A DNA stretch of 64,000 nucleotides. It comes from Mauremys mutica. Lineage: Eukaryota > Chordata > Testudines > Geoemydidae. The stretch spans positions 12,917,225-12,981,224 of the forward strand of contig NC_059073.1 in the NCBI RefSeq assembly GCF_020497125.1, given 5' to 3'. Position 1 is the first letter of the stretch. Every line of letters begins with the position of its first letter. Both the position numbers and the translations under genes were made by a program. The notes beneath the pieces are model-generated. The model ran no database searches. It had not been told where the DNA came from and saw only the letters and a list, made by a program, of their open reading frames with translations. Below, one piece after another: positions 51,926 to 61,865 of this stretch.

Positions 51926-53935
51926 AACCCACTGTAGTTAACTAACCCATCTTTGAGTCTATCTTGCCTGGGAGGAGTTACAGCAGAGCAGTGTGAATGT
52001 TTTCTTTCATTTTTTTCCAGTTATACCATCTGTTCTGTTAAATAAAAACCACCATGCTCCCTTTGGTTTGATGGGGGATATAAATTATTCTCAGGAAGAA
52101 TATAATGAACTGTACAGTTACTTTGACCTATTAAAAAGGTGTTACCAGTGAAGTTCTGGCTGTAACATTTCTTCCTACGCTGCAGAGCACAAAGCATTTT
52201 GGGGGAGTTTTCTGACCTTGCTTTTCTCATCAATCCTAAATTTCAACCGTTTATATAGACTTAAAAAAACAAAAGGGCACTGTCGGGAGGAATGCCAAAA
52301 AACTGACCTTATTGGTGAATCCTTCCATGTTAGGTACACACAACTCTGCTGAGCATTTCTCCACCCAGTCCTAAAGTTCAGGGAGTAAAAAATACACATT
52401 CCTACAACCTAGTCTAAAAACCCCCCAAAGCAAGAAAGCTTAAGCTAAGGCAAATCAAGTTTTTCAGCAGTATATAATCCTTCAGTTTCCCCGTGCTCCA
52501 CGGGTTCCTGTCCTGATAGCATAAATAAGCAGCCATTTTCTCCCCTCAGAGCCCCTTCCTCAGCATTCCCGTCTTTTGATAGCCTGGCTTTAAGGAATCC
52601 CTAGTTGTTTTATATATGCTAAAATCTTCCCACTAACACCACAAAAACAAAAAACACCCTAAGGCATCTCAGCAGGGCCAGTGAAATTATGTGGAGTTTC
52701 TAGGCTAACCCATTTAGGAATTAACCCCTACAAAATCCTTAAAAACAAGTGAACTTAATGTAAAGGATCAAAATACTATGCATTTCTAATTTTATATAAC
52801 CAAAATTTCCCAGAACTGAAATTTCAGGAAGATAAAGTTGAAAATAGGGCTATTTCTGAGAATTTCAGCTTCCTCCTTAACTAGGGATGGGTTGATTGCT
52901 TTTCCATTCAAATAAATTTTAAAATAGGATATACTTACTTCAATTGTCAACTTATTTATAACTGTGGCTGTCAGTTAACATAGTCCAGTGAAGTTACCAT
53001 TCTCCTGCGATATAGACATGAATTCAGCCAAGAAAAAAAAAAGAATTGAGCCTGCACTGAGACTTTGAACACCAACATTCAGGTAGTTTTCCATATATAT
53101 TTCAAAATACCATGGAAATGTAGGTTTAACTACTCTGCTTATTTTATTGATAGATGGGAGTGCAGGGGCATTCATGACACCTCTGATCTTTGTCCAACTT
53201 CTTTGCTGCTTCAGCATAATATGCTCAGGCAGCTCAGCGTTTAACCCAAGAAAAATGGAAATCCAGTGTTGCACAAGTGGTGGGATTGAGAGCAAAGCAT
53301 CAACTGAAGGAAGGATGGGCTGAGAACTCAGGACTAAAGTCAGAGATGCAGTATGGTTTCTGTCTTCATCTGAAACTCCTGTACACAGACAATAAGACAG
53401 TTAAAACACAGAATCTCACCTAAAATTGGTATTTCAGAATTCAGTGTTTTTTAAATGAGGTAACTTCCTGGCTTAATTTACCAGGAAAGTGACAGCCCCT
53501 AGGGGGTAGTCACAAATGTATCTACTAACAGAAGTAGGACATGGGACTTGCTGTGGATAAATGAGCCATCTGTCCATTTAAAAGTTGCATTATGGATTTA
53601 CCTTGTTAACTGGACTTTATTTTAAAAATACCTTTGCTTTTTATACAATTGAATTTCTGAATCAAAGATTTAGGAATTACTGATGGGTTCCTGTGAAAAG
53701 TGAGTCCGTTTTTTGTTGCTTTCAGTTTGTGGTTTAAAAAAAGGCAGATACTGAAGAGAAACAGAAGGGCTCTTTAAGATTTATGAAAGTCAACCTGAAA
53801 AAGTTTCATTGTAGGACGGCAACTTCAAAGTTTTGGTTCAGTTTGTGGGCATTTATTTTATCCTTCCCTTGTATTCAGAATACTTGCTTGGTGTTGTAGG
53901 GAAAGATTTTGGCTTTCTTCCTACATGATCTAATT
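51926..53935. other. Intergenic, no recognised element
   Basis: AT-rich sequence between the convergent PTK2 and RPLP1 genes. Part could still be transcribed as longer PTK2 3' ends. Nothing recognised. Confidence 0.4.
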
Positions 53936-54123
53936 CAGGGATTCTCAAACTGGGAGGTCATGTTACATGTGAGGGTGCAAGCCCTCCAACTCAAACCCCA
54001 CTTTGCCTCCAGCATTTATAATAGTGTTAAATATTTCAAAGTGTTTTTTATTTATACAGGGGGTTGCACTCATAGATGTGCTGTGTGAAAGAGGTCACCA
54101 ATACAAAAGTTTGAGAACCACTG
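53936..54123. mobile_element. hAT-like MITE with 8-bp target duplication
   Basis: The left end cagggattctcaaactggg and the right end in reverse, cagtggttctcaaact, are inverted repeats. The flanks atctaatt (53928-53935) and atctaatc (54124-54131) agree at 7 of 8 bases. It is a full-length relative of the element split at 21671-25946. Confidence 0.88.
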
Positions 54124-54131
54124 ATCTAATC

Positions 54132-55581
54132 TGTAGGTTTCTTAAATTGAGGTTGCAAAGTTAAATTCAAGTTAGTTGAATAGGGGTTCCCCCCACTCTG
54201 ATTCAACAGGCAAAGATTTTAATGGGGTTGGATGTTAGAAAAAGTGCTTTAATTAAAGAATAACTTTTTATAGAAGTTCTAAGTTGCATTCCGTGATGCA
54301 CAGCTTTGTAAAGAAATTTGAATTAGTCTAAAAAATACTCGTTATCTTTACGTATTCTTCTCTACTAACTCTGATAAATGCTTTTTCAGGTAATTTAACC
54401 AGCTTGCACATTTCAATGAAAGGGGGGAAAGAGGCGGTACAGTACAACTTCACGTTAACTGTTTTACCAAGTTCAATATCCTTACCCTGAGAGAAGTGTG
54501 GGTCACATTTATTAATTAAAAGTTAGGGTTTAATTTAAAACTAGGCTGTACAAAACATTGAATAAAACAGAAGCCTTCTTGGGGAGAGTAGATCCTCAGT
54601 GTTTTGTCCTAAGCTCAAGCCTTTGACATGTATTTATGATGAAAAATAAAAACATTGGTGTAGAAGTGAGTTGAATATAGCCTTTGTATCATACAATGTG
54701 GGTGTAGTGTCATGGAAGAACTGAGGAAGCGTTCACTGTGTAAACAGGTGCATACCATAGCCTCTCTCTTCATTCATACATAAGGTGAAAGTTCACATGT
54801 GCCTATATGGTCTATTGTCTGTGGCCAGGACCTGATTAAGGTACAAGCAGATTGTTGCAGCTGGACCAAAAAAAAAAAAAAAAAAAATCAGTTATTCACC
54901 TTCTCTAGGCCAAAACCAAAGTCTGTTTTAATGGCTTACCAAAAACGAGGCAGCAGCCCTGCATGGCCAATAAAGTAAATTTCTATACAAGGCCAGGTGC
55001 AGTGCTCTTATCAAAAAAGCAAGATTAAATGTACATTTTTTTCCTGCTTCCTGAAAATGCCTTGGCTGAATGATTAAACTTCCTATTGCAGTTCTACTGG
55101 AAAAAGGGGATGATTAGATCAAAGCTGAGAACAACCCATAGTCCTACTCCATCCTCCTTAATTTAGAGCCACTAGTGTGCTTAGTATTGTGTATACTTTA
55201 AAGAATAATCCCACTGGACAGTTTGAAGTGCCATTTTACTAGGCAAGTGACAGCCCCAGCTTCCCATGCACTCCTTCACAAGATGGACCTGAATACGGTG
55301 GCAACTTCAGCTAGTGTCTTCAAACTGTTACAATAGTTAATACAAGAACAGTTTTATGCTGTCCCTGCAGTGTCTCTCTTAGCATGTGAGTAAAAAGTTT
55401 TCAGAGGAAAGGTAGAGATTTTGATAGTTGTGTACAAAACAATGGAAACATGGGAGGATATCGGACCAATTTAAGGTCTTGTGTTTCTAATCCTCCTCCA
55501 TTTAAGGAGTTCAACAAAACCCCAATCCCAGCTCTGTCCCCTCACATTCTTTAAAGACCAGAACAATTAAAGAATGTTTCT
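54132..55581. other. Intergenic, no recognised element
   Basis: Contains a run of about 20 A at 54868-54887. No gene or named repeat was supported. Confidence 0.4.
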
Positions 55582-55587
55582 TTTATT
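55582..55587 (-). terminator. RPLP1: RPLP1 poly(A) signal, AATAAA
   Basis: AATAAA on the minus strand (tttatt on the plus strand) lies 23 bp after the stop, as expected for the very short 3' UTR of ribosomal protein mRNAs. Confidence 0.9.
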
Positions 55588-55609
55588 ACAGATGGTACAA
55601 AAAGTCAGT

Positions 55610-55689
55610 TTAGTCAAAGAGACCAAAGCCCATGTCATCGTCAGATTCCTCAGATTCCTCTTTCTTCTCTTCCTCTTTCTTCTCCTCAG
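55610..55689 (-). CDS. RPLP1: RPLP1 exon 4
   Basis: 80 bp: completes an Ala codon, then [20 protein letters not shown] and FGLFD, and TAA (55612-55610). [10 protein letters not shown] is the conserved factor-binding tail. Confidence 0.97.
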
Positions 55690-58334
55690 CTGAAAAAGAA
55701 GAAAATGGTTAGCATCTCTCATCCTGAACATTTGATATTACTAAAAAATGATGCAGGGAGACCTAAATAAACTAAACTCCATGGAGAGTTTGAGATACAA
55801 GAATCAAATTACATTGGAAAGCCACAGTTACAATTGTGGGGATTCAGGAGCATGTTAGTACACCAGCTACAGATACTCTAATCCACATTATCATTAATGC
55901 CCTTACTCCATGCAGTGCTTTTGATGACCAACACGGGAAGAAAGAGCGCTAAGACACTGCTTTTAGAATTTCAGTAATGAGCCTCCCTGCCCCAATCCAA
56001 AAGATGTTGTCGTAAGCTCACAAGGTCAGAAACACTCCTTTTCAAGCTATGAAAAGAGAGTTATGGCCTTTAACCTAATCAGATAGTATAGTTTTGAAGA
56101 CTGAGTCCATACAGTGACCTTGGAGACAAAAGAATTTAAAAGCTTACTGTAGCAAACCACACAAATTTGCAATCAACAGTATTTTCCAAAGTTAAACTCC
56201 TTTCCTCTCACACGTTCACCCATCTTAGATAGCTTAAGAAAACAAAGCAGTTTTAAGTATTCAAAAAAAAAGGTACAGTGGTGAGATACTTGATACTGTA
56301 CAAACAGTAACTGCATTTTATACACCCATTTCTTCCACACCAATCCAAGAGTTCACTTACCAGGGGCAGCCCCCCCACCAGCAGGAGCAGCACCCCCAGA
56401 AGGAGCAGCAGCAGCTGGAGCACCACCAGCTCCTACATTACAGATCAGGCTTCCGATGTCAATGTTAGCCAGAGCCTAAGAATATTAAGCATTCATTAGT
56501 ACGACATTTTACAAAAGTTGCACAATATTCACAGCTGTGCCATTGTTGTAAGGAAATTTAAAATTGGCATAATTCAGCTCTTTAACACACTTAGACTGAC
56601 CAATCCCTAAATTAGATTTAATAAGGCATTTGCTTACGAATGTGCATGGGATGTGGTCAGTCTTGTACTGAATTACAGTTGCTATATTTTCCATGTCAAT
56701 TTACAAAACTGTAACAATACAACTTTATCAACATAATTCAGCAGACACTTTTGATAGCTATTTAATATTGATCAAACCAAGCTGTTAACGTTAAAGATGC
56801 CATGACAGATGTTCAGTTAATCATTCTAAGCAATTTTCTTCTCCCATCTTGATCAATTTATCAAGATCTGGCTAAAAAGACTGTCAGCACACAATAATGA
56901 AGGTGCACACATGTCAGAACGCATCATTTGGCCTGAAGTACTTTTGACAAGTGAAGAGGCAGGAGAAAGGACAAGCCATTCTGAGTCCCAGATCTTTGAT
57001 TGAGTTTTCAGGGTAGTACTTAGCAGTCAATGTCTCTATTTTGCTAAGATTTGCCTCCACCAACAGTACTCAATTCTGATAAATTCTTAATTTGCTAATT
57101 GGGTTATCTGTTTGCTGCCAATTTGGTATTTCATCAATGGAAGCGTATTCTTAAAACATTACCCCTCAATAATTATTCACAGTAATTTTATGGATATCCC
57201 AGGAGGTCCATCTTAGTGACCCATGTCAGAACCACCTAGCTTTTGTTTTGTGATCTGCAGACTATTCACAAGGCATCTTATAGCTGTGCCCAGGCTACAG
57301 ACATCTATGGCGCATGCTATGCTTGGACCAGATTATACTTTGTTCAGCCACCTTTCTATTTCTTACCTTTGCAAAAAGGCCTGGCCAGAAAGGTTCAACA
57401 TTTACTCCAGCTGCTTTAATAAGTGCATTAATTTTGTCCTCCTAAAAAAAATTCAGTAAGAATGTTGTTAACACAAAAACTAAAGAGTCAGGCACAATGC
57501 ATACACTTCACGTCACTATGGCCTAGTCTGAAGATTGCAAATAATCAATGTCAATTCCTCAGAACTTTAGTAAACTATGATAAAAGTACCTGGAGAATAT
57601 TATAATGTGGATACAGATCAGTCTTGAGTAAGGAGATTCTGTTCTGTCCTATAAACCCTGAAGTACGTTGACAGCATTAGAGGCTGCCACTGGCCTGTAG
57701 CATGACCTAGAGCAACTCTCAGCGCCTCAGTTTCCCTATCTGTAACATGGGCACAGGGACACTGCTCTCCCTCCTCCACCGCTCGGGGGGCTGCTGCTGC
57801 CGAGCCCTGTGCAGGAGCCAGGGGCTACACACATCGCCGCAGCTCGGCTTGAGCCTCAAACTCCAACCGAAACACCCAAGTCCTGTTTCCCTCGTCCCGG
57901 TTGGGTCTGAGGTCAGTGCACCGACCCCGCCGTCCGGCCGCCACAGCGATGGGGGTGGGGGCGGTGCCTACGCGCCCTCCGGGTTCGGACCATGGGGGGG
58001 GGCGCGGCGGAGCGTCCCTCCCCGGCCACGCGGGCTGGGACCTGCCCCCCCGCCCGCGGCACAACCCGGGCCCCACGCGGCCGAGGAGGGAGCCGCGCTG
58101 CTGGGCCCCGCCCCCCCCGGGTCACCAACCCGCAGGGAGCACGAGGCGGAACCGCCCCCCTGCGGCGGGGCGGGCGCCCCCGTCCCACCCGGGCAGAGAG
58201 GCGCTGCCCCGGGCTCGCGCCGCCGCCGCCATCTTGCGGCGCGTGGGGCCGGCCTCGCTCACCGTGACGGTGACCTCGTCGTCGTGCAGGATGAGGGCGG
58301 CGTAGATGCAGGCGAGCTCGGAGCTGGAGGCCAT
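55610..58334 (-). CDS. RPLP1: RPLP1, 60S acidic ribosomal protein P1, four exons, 113 aa
   Basis: P1 pairs with P2 on uL10 (P0) to form the ribosomal stalk that recruits elongation factors. Exons on the minus strand are 58334-58263, 57441-57367, 56475-56361 and 55689-55610, with GT-AG introns. The sum, 342 bp, gives 113 residues and a stop; human P1 has 114. The N-terminal dimer domain ([20 protein letters not shown], then [43 protein letters not shown]) is followed by an Ala/Gly/Pro hinge and the charged tail [16 protein letters not shown], the invariant stalk C terminus. Introns and an intact promoter exclude a processed pseudogene. Its place beside PTK2 is unexpected. Confidence 0.97.
55690..56360 (-). 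other. RPLP1: RPLP1 intron 3
   Basis: No repeat or snoRNA with clear box C/D or H/ACA features was found. Confidence 0.5.
56361..56475 (-). CDS. RPLP1: RPLP1 exon 3
   Basis: 115 bp: [18 protein letters not shown], then the [20 protein letters not shown] hinge, one base over (phase 1), donor gtaagt. The hinge is GCT/GGT-rich and prone to length changes. Confidence 0.96.
56476..57366 (-). other. RPLP1: RPLP1 intron 2
   Basis: AT-rich. A TTGATGA box-C-like string occurs on the minus strand near 57131-57137 but lacks a paired box D and terminal stem. No RNA gene is called. Confidence 0.45.
57367..57441 (-). CDS. RPLP1: RPLP1 exon 2
   Basis: 25 codons, [20 protein letters not shown] then GLFAK, acceptor tttttttag, donor gtaaga. 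Confidence 0.97.
57442..58262 (-). other. RPLP1: RPLP1 intron 1, CpG-rich near exon 1
   Basis: The promoter-proximal 500 bp are CpG-rich; the distal part is AT-rich and carries the MIR-like fragment at 57683-57760. Confidence 0.55.
57683..57760 (+). repeat. MIR-like SINE fragment
   Basis: tagcatgacctagagcaact, then cctcagtttccctatctgta and acatgggcacaggg, the conserved MIR centre. Confidence 0.6.
58263..58334 (-). CDS. RPLP1: RPLP1 exon 1
   Basis: 24 codons, [20 protein letters not shown] then VTVT, donor gtgagc, phase 0. The start lies in a CpG-rich context with gccATGG, a good initiation context. Confidence 0.97.
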
Positions 58335-58430
58335 GGCTGGGCGGGCGGGCGGCGGCGGCGGGGCGCGGTGCTAGTCGCCGGGATGTAACGGCCTTAGCTT
58401 CAGCTGAAGGACCCAGCACCTTGTGCGGCC

Positions 58431-58445
58431 AAAGAGACAAGAGAA
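58431..58445 (-). promoter_or_regulatory. RPLP1: RPLP1 5' TOP tract and probable transcription start
   Basis: On the minus strand this reads ttctcttgtctcttt, a pyrimidine tract that begins about 110 bp before the ATG. Ribosomal protein mRNAs start at a C in such a tract (5' TOP), which places them under mTOR-dependent translational control. The exact start base is inferred. Confidence 0.7.
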
Positions 58446-58467
58446 CGCGGGCGCGCCGGGGAAGGGC

Positions 58468-58475
58468 TTATAAAT
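58468..58475 (-). promoter_or_regulatory. RPLP1: TATA-like box of RPLP1
   Basis: The minus strand reads atttataag about 28 bp upstream of the TOP tract, the correct spacing for TBP. Confidence 0.65.
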
Positions 58476-58485
58476 CCAGCCTCAG

Positions 58486-58595
58486 CCAATCACAGCCCGG
58501 AATCAGATCTCTCGGCCAGTCACGGACTCCTGTCCGCCCGTCAGTGGAAAGCTGGATACTCTTGCCCAATCACATAATGCCTGGTCTTGGCCAAT
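58486..58595. promoter_or_regulatory. RPLP1: CCAAT-box cluster upstream of RPLP1
   Basis: Perfect CCAAT pentamers at 58486-58490, 58566-58570 and 58591-58595 and one variant (ccagtcac, 58516) lie in similar sequence (ccaatcac / ccaatcag). CCAATCA is the NF-Y site; NF-Y works in either orientation. Confidence 0.7.
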
Positions 58596-59204
58596 CAGCG
58601 CTCGGCCTCGCCTCTATCGGGGGTGACGGACACTCACGGAAGGACCCGAGCACAGCCGATCAGTCACCGGCGTGCGGAGCTACCCCACAGCAGCCGCAAG
58701 GGGGAGCAGGTGCGAAGCGGCGGAATCGCTTCCCGGCGCGCCTTGATAGTGCAGCCATCGCCCTAGAGCGGAGCCTTCTCTGTCTGGCCGGCGCATGTTC
58801 GCTGGCTGCGTCCTGCCGCTGCCAGCTCGCAGCCCCCGCCCGGGGCACAGGGACGCGTCCTCGCAGACACGCAGCCGAGCTCGCACCGCATAGACCAGCC
58901 TGGCAGCAAAGAGACACTCACAGACACAGCGCGGGGCTGGGAAGCGGCAGCGTCTCTGCCCCAGCATCCCCGTGCGCCACATCGTTATGACGTTATTAGC
59001 TGTCCCGACATTCTGTTAACACGAGAGTTGTCAATTGTCTAATCCCTGAAAACCCGACACCCGGCCCCTGTCCGTCCCCTCCCCCGGGACTCACCTGCCT
59101 CCTGCAGAGCCGGGCTGGGAGGAGCTGACATGGAGCCTGCCCAATCGGGGCATGGCAGCGGTCAGTCCCCGGACTTCCGGAGCCAGGGACTAGGGTGGGG
59201 TCGG
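58596..59204. other. GC-rich region upstream of RPLP1
   Basis: Moderately CpG-rich, tapering away from the promoter. No further exon was identified. Open frames up to 189 codons exist but show no family resemblance. Confidence 0.4.
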
Positions 59205-59815
59205 ACCTGGAGCAAGGGGCTGAGGCGGGGGGGCTGGTCCCTGGAGTGAGGGGCCAGGGTGGGGAAATCGAGGCACAGTGGGGTGGGGGGTTGGTCCCTG
59301 GAGTGAGGGGCTGGGGAGGGGGGGTCTGTCCCTGGAGTGAGGGGCCAGGGTGGGGAAATCGAGGCACAGTGGGGTTGGGGGTTGGTCCCTGGAGCAAGGG
59401 GCTGGGGGTGGGGGGGTCTGTCCCTGGAGTGAGGGGCCAGGGTGGGGAAATCGAGGCACAGTGGGGTTGGGGGTTGGTCCCTGGAGCAAGGGGGTGGGGG
59501 TGGGGGGGTCTGTCCCTGGAGTGAGGGGCCAGGGTGGGGAAATCGGGGCACAGGGGGGTTGGTCCCTGGAGCAAGGGGCTGGGGGTGGGGGGGGTCTGTC
59601 CCTGGAGTGAGGGGCCCGGGTGGGGAAATCGGGGCACAGTGGGGTTGGGGGTTGGTCCCTGGGGCTGGCGAGGGGGGAGGGGGGGTCTGTCCCTGGAGTG
59701 AGGGGCCCGGGTGGGGAAATCGAGGCACAGTGGGGTTGGGGGTTGGTCCCTGGGGCTGGGGAGGGGGGGGTCTGTCCCTGGAGTGAGGGGCCAGGGTGGG
59801 GAAATCCGGACACAG
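59205..59815. repeat. G-rich minisatellite, about seven units of about 91 bp
   Basis: The landmark ggggaaatc occurs at 59261, 59352, 59444, 59537, 59622, 59713 and 59798, giving periods of 91, 92, 93, 85, 91 and 85. Each unit also holds ggtccctggagc or ggtctgtccctggagtg and G runs of 5-9. The plus strand is strongly G-rich, so many G-quadruplexes are possible. Lack of stops gives overlapping frames of up to 213 codons; these are not genes. Confidence 0.92.
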
Positions 59816-60439
59816 CGGGCGGACAGGTTACACCGGTACCTACTTTGGAGCCCGATCCGGGAGCCCGCCAGTTCTCTCCGTCAGGCTCGGGGGCGGGAAG
59901 AGAAGCGGGTAGCTAAGCAAAGCCGCTCCAGCAGCAGCTGCTGCTTTTCCCGCCCCTGGTGGCGGGGTCACCTGGCAACCCCTGTTAACACAGAGTTAAG
60001 TTTGCCCAGTGGTGCCTCCTACCCTTCTAGAATGAGGAGATTAGCTAAATTTAAACCTCTGAAAACGAGGAAATGAAGGGTAAAAGATAACACAAGGTAA
60101 CAGAATCTTAAACCTCTGACAGCCAGGAAATTCAGGTGGTATCGTTCACCAAGGTGTTGGGATGGAGAATAGAGGTTACATGGTTAATTGCAAACTGCTT
60201 AAACTCATGGCAACTATAAAGTGTTGCCTGCTGCTCTCAGACTAAATTACTATGTCAGACATACCATATTTAGCACACACAAAAAGGTCCAGACCACTAA
60301 TATTATATTTGGTACTTTAATAGGGCCAATTTCACAAAGCTGATACCAATTATGAGCCAAATCAGCTGGGAGGAATACTTTCATCAGACAAATGTGAATG
60401 ATGATTGGTAATCATTTAAGAACACCTTGCTAGATACCT
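59816..60439. other. Transition from the GC-rich zone to AT-rich DNA
   Basis: 59816-60000 stays GC-rich (cagcagcagctgctgctttt, a small palindrome around 59931-59950). After that the DNA turns AT-rich with no recognised element. Confidence 0.4.
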
Positions 60440-61865
60440 GAAAATCCAGTCTCACAATTGTAGAAGAAAGTCATGCTAGTTAAAAAAAAATTGACCTGCT
60501 TTACAGAGCAAGTGAAGGCAACTATAAAATATATATAAAAGAAATGGGAATTTGACAGTAGTGAATATAAATCAGAAGTTAGGAAGTGTATAAAATTGAC
60601 AAGGGAAGCAAAGGGACACAAGGAGAAATCTATGGCAAGCAGAGTTAAGACCAATAAGAAGGAGTTGGAGTCAGGGAGGTTAAGTATATACAGAACAAAA
60701 AGAATCCTGACAATGGTATTGGTTCATTATTAGATGGACATAGTAGAATTATCAGTAATAATGCAGAAAAGGCAAAAGCGTTCAATAAGTATTTCTGTTC
60801 TGTATTTATGGATAAAACAGATGATATAGTCTTATCATTGGGTGATAACACTCTTTCCATTCCAGTAATATCTCCGGAGGATGTTAAACAGAAGCTACTA
60901 AAGTAAAACATTTTAAAACCAGCAGGTCCAGATAACTTGCATCCAAGAGTTTTAAAAGAACTGTCTGAGGAGTTCAGTGGACCATTAATGTTGATTTTCA
61001 ATAAATCTTGGTGCACTGAGGAAGATGTAGAAGACTGGAAGAAAGTCAATGTAGTGTCAATTTTTAAAAAGGGTAAATGAGATGACTCATTATAGGCCTG
61101 TCAGCCTGATATCAGTTCCAGGCAAGACAATGGAGTGGCTGATATGGTTAATAAAGAATTAAAGGAGAGTAGTGTAATTACTGTAAATCAACATGGGCTT
61201 ATGGAAAATAGATCTTTGTCACACTAACTTGATATCTTTTTTAGATGAGATTACAAGTTTGGTTAATAGATGTAATAATATTGATGTAATATACGTAGAC
61301 TTCTAAAAGGCATTTGCCTTGATACCACAAGACATTTTGATGAAAAAAATAGAATATAATATTAACGTGGATTAAAAACTGGTTGGTCTCAAAATGTAAT
61401 TGTAAACAGGAAATCATTATTAAGCAAGTGTGTTTCCAGGGCAGTCCCACAGGGATCAGTTCATGGTCATAAGCTATTTAATATTTTTATCAATGACCTG
61501 GAAGAAAACATAAAATCATCACTGGTAAAGTTTGTAGATGTCACAAAAATTGGGTGAGTGGTATATAATGACGAGGACAAGTCACTAATTCAGAATGATC
61601 TGGATCACTTGGCAAACTGGGTGCAAGCAAACAATATGCATTTTAATACAGCTACATGTAAATGTATCCCTATAGGAACAAAGAATATAGACAATACTTA
61701 TGGGATGGGGAACTCTATCCCAGGAAATATTGACTTTGAAAAAGATTTGGGGAGTCATAACAGAGAATCAACTAAGCATGAGCCCCCGGTGTGATGCTGT
61801 GGCCAAAAAAACTAATGCAATCATTGGATTGCATAAACAGGGGTACCTTGACTATGAGAAGAGAG
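60440..61865 (+). mobile_element. CR1-like LINE, decayed, interrupted by a DIRS insertion
   Basis: Frames in several phases give [24 protein letters not shown] text near 60915-60975, VPQGSVHGHKLFNIFINDLE-like text near 61450-61500, and DEDKSLIQNDLDHLANWVQ with TCKCIPIGTKN (61570-61690). These are the RT blocks and the post-RT region. It breaks at 61865 exactly where the DIRS left end begins. Confidence 0.8.

Larger units (their letters stand above)
57765..58960. promoter_or_regulatory. RPLP1: CpG island over the RPLP1 promoter
   Basis: CpG dinucleotides are dense here and rare in the rest of the window except the DIRS end and the minisatellite zone. The island covers exon 1, the proximal intron and the upstream region. 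Several overlapping long frames on both strands are a by-product of base composition. Confidence 0.85.

Noticed and set aside
54868..54887. Poly-A run as the tail of a processed retrocopy
   Set aside because: No recognisable mRNA-like sequence precedes it; likely a simple A tract or an unknown SINE tail.
57110..57140. Possible box C/D snoRNA in RPLP1 intron 2 (TTGATGA on the minus strand)
   Set aside because: No box D at a suitable distance and no terminal stem.
57747..58440. Overlapping frames of 134-213 codons on both strands around RPLP1 exon 1
   Set aside because: They come from the CpG island's base composition; only the 24-codon RPLP1 exon has family support.
58421..58990. 189-codon plus-strand frame beside the RPLP1 promoter
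   Set aside because: No domain, no recognisable residues and GC-rich; its start overlaps the TOP/TATA region of RPLP1.
58996..59813. Proline- or glycine-rich frames of up to 213 codons
   Set aside because: Translation of the 91-bp minisatellite without stops in several frames; a repeat artefact.
59205..59815. CRISPR-like regular repeats
   Set aside because: Units are contiguous and variable with no unique spacers; it is a vertebrate minisatellite.
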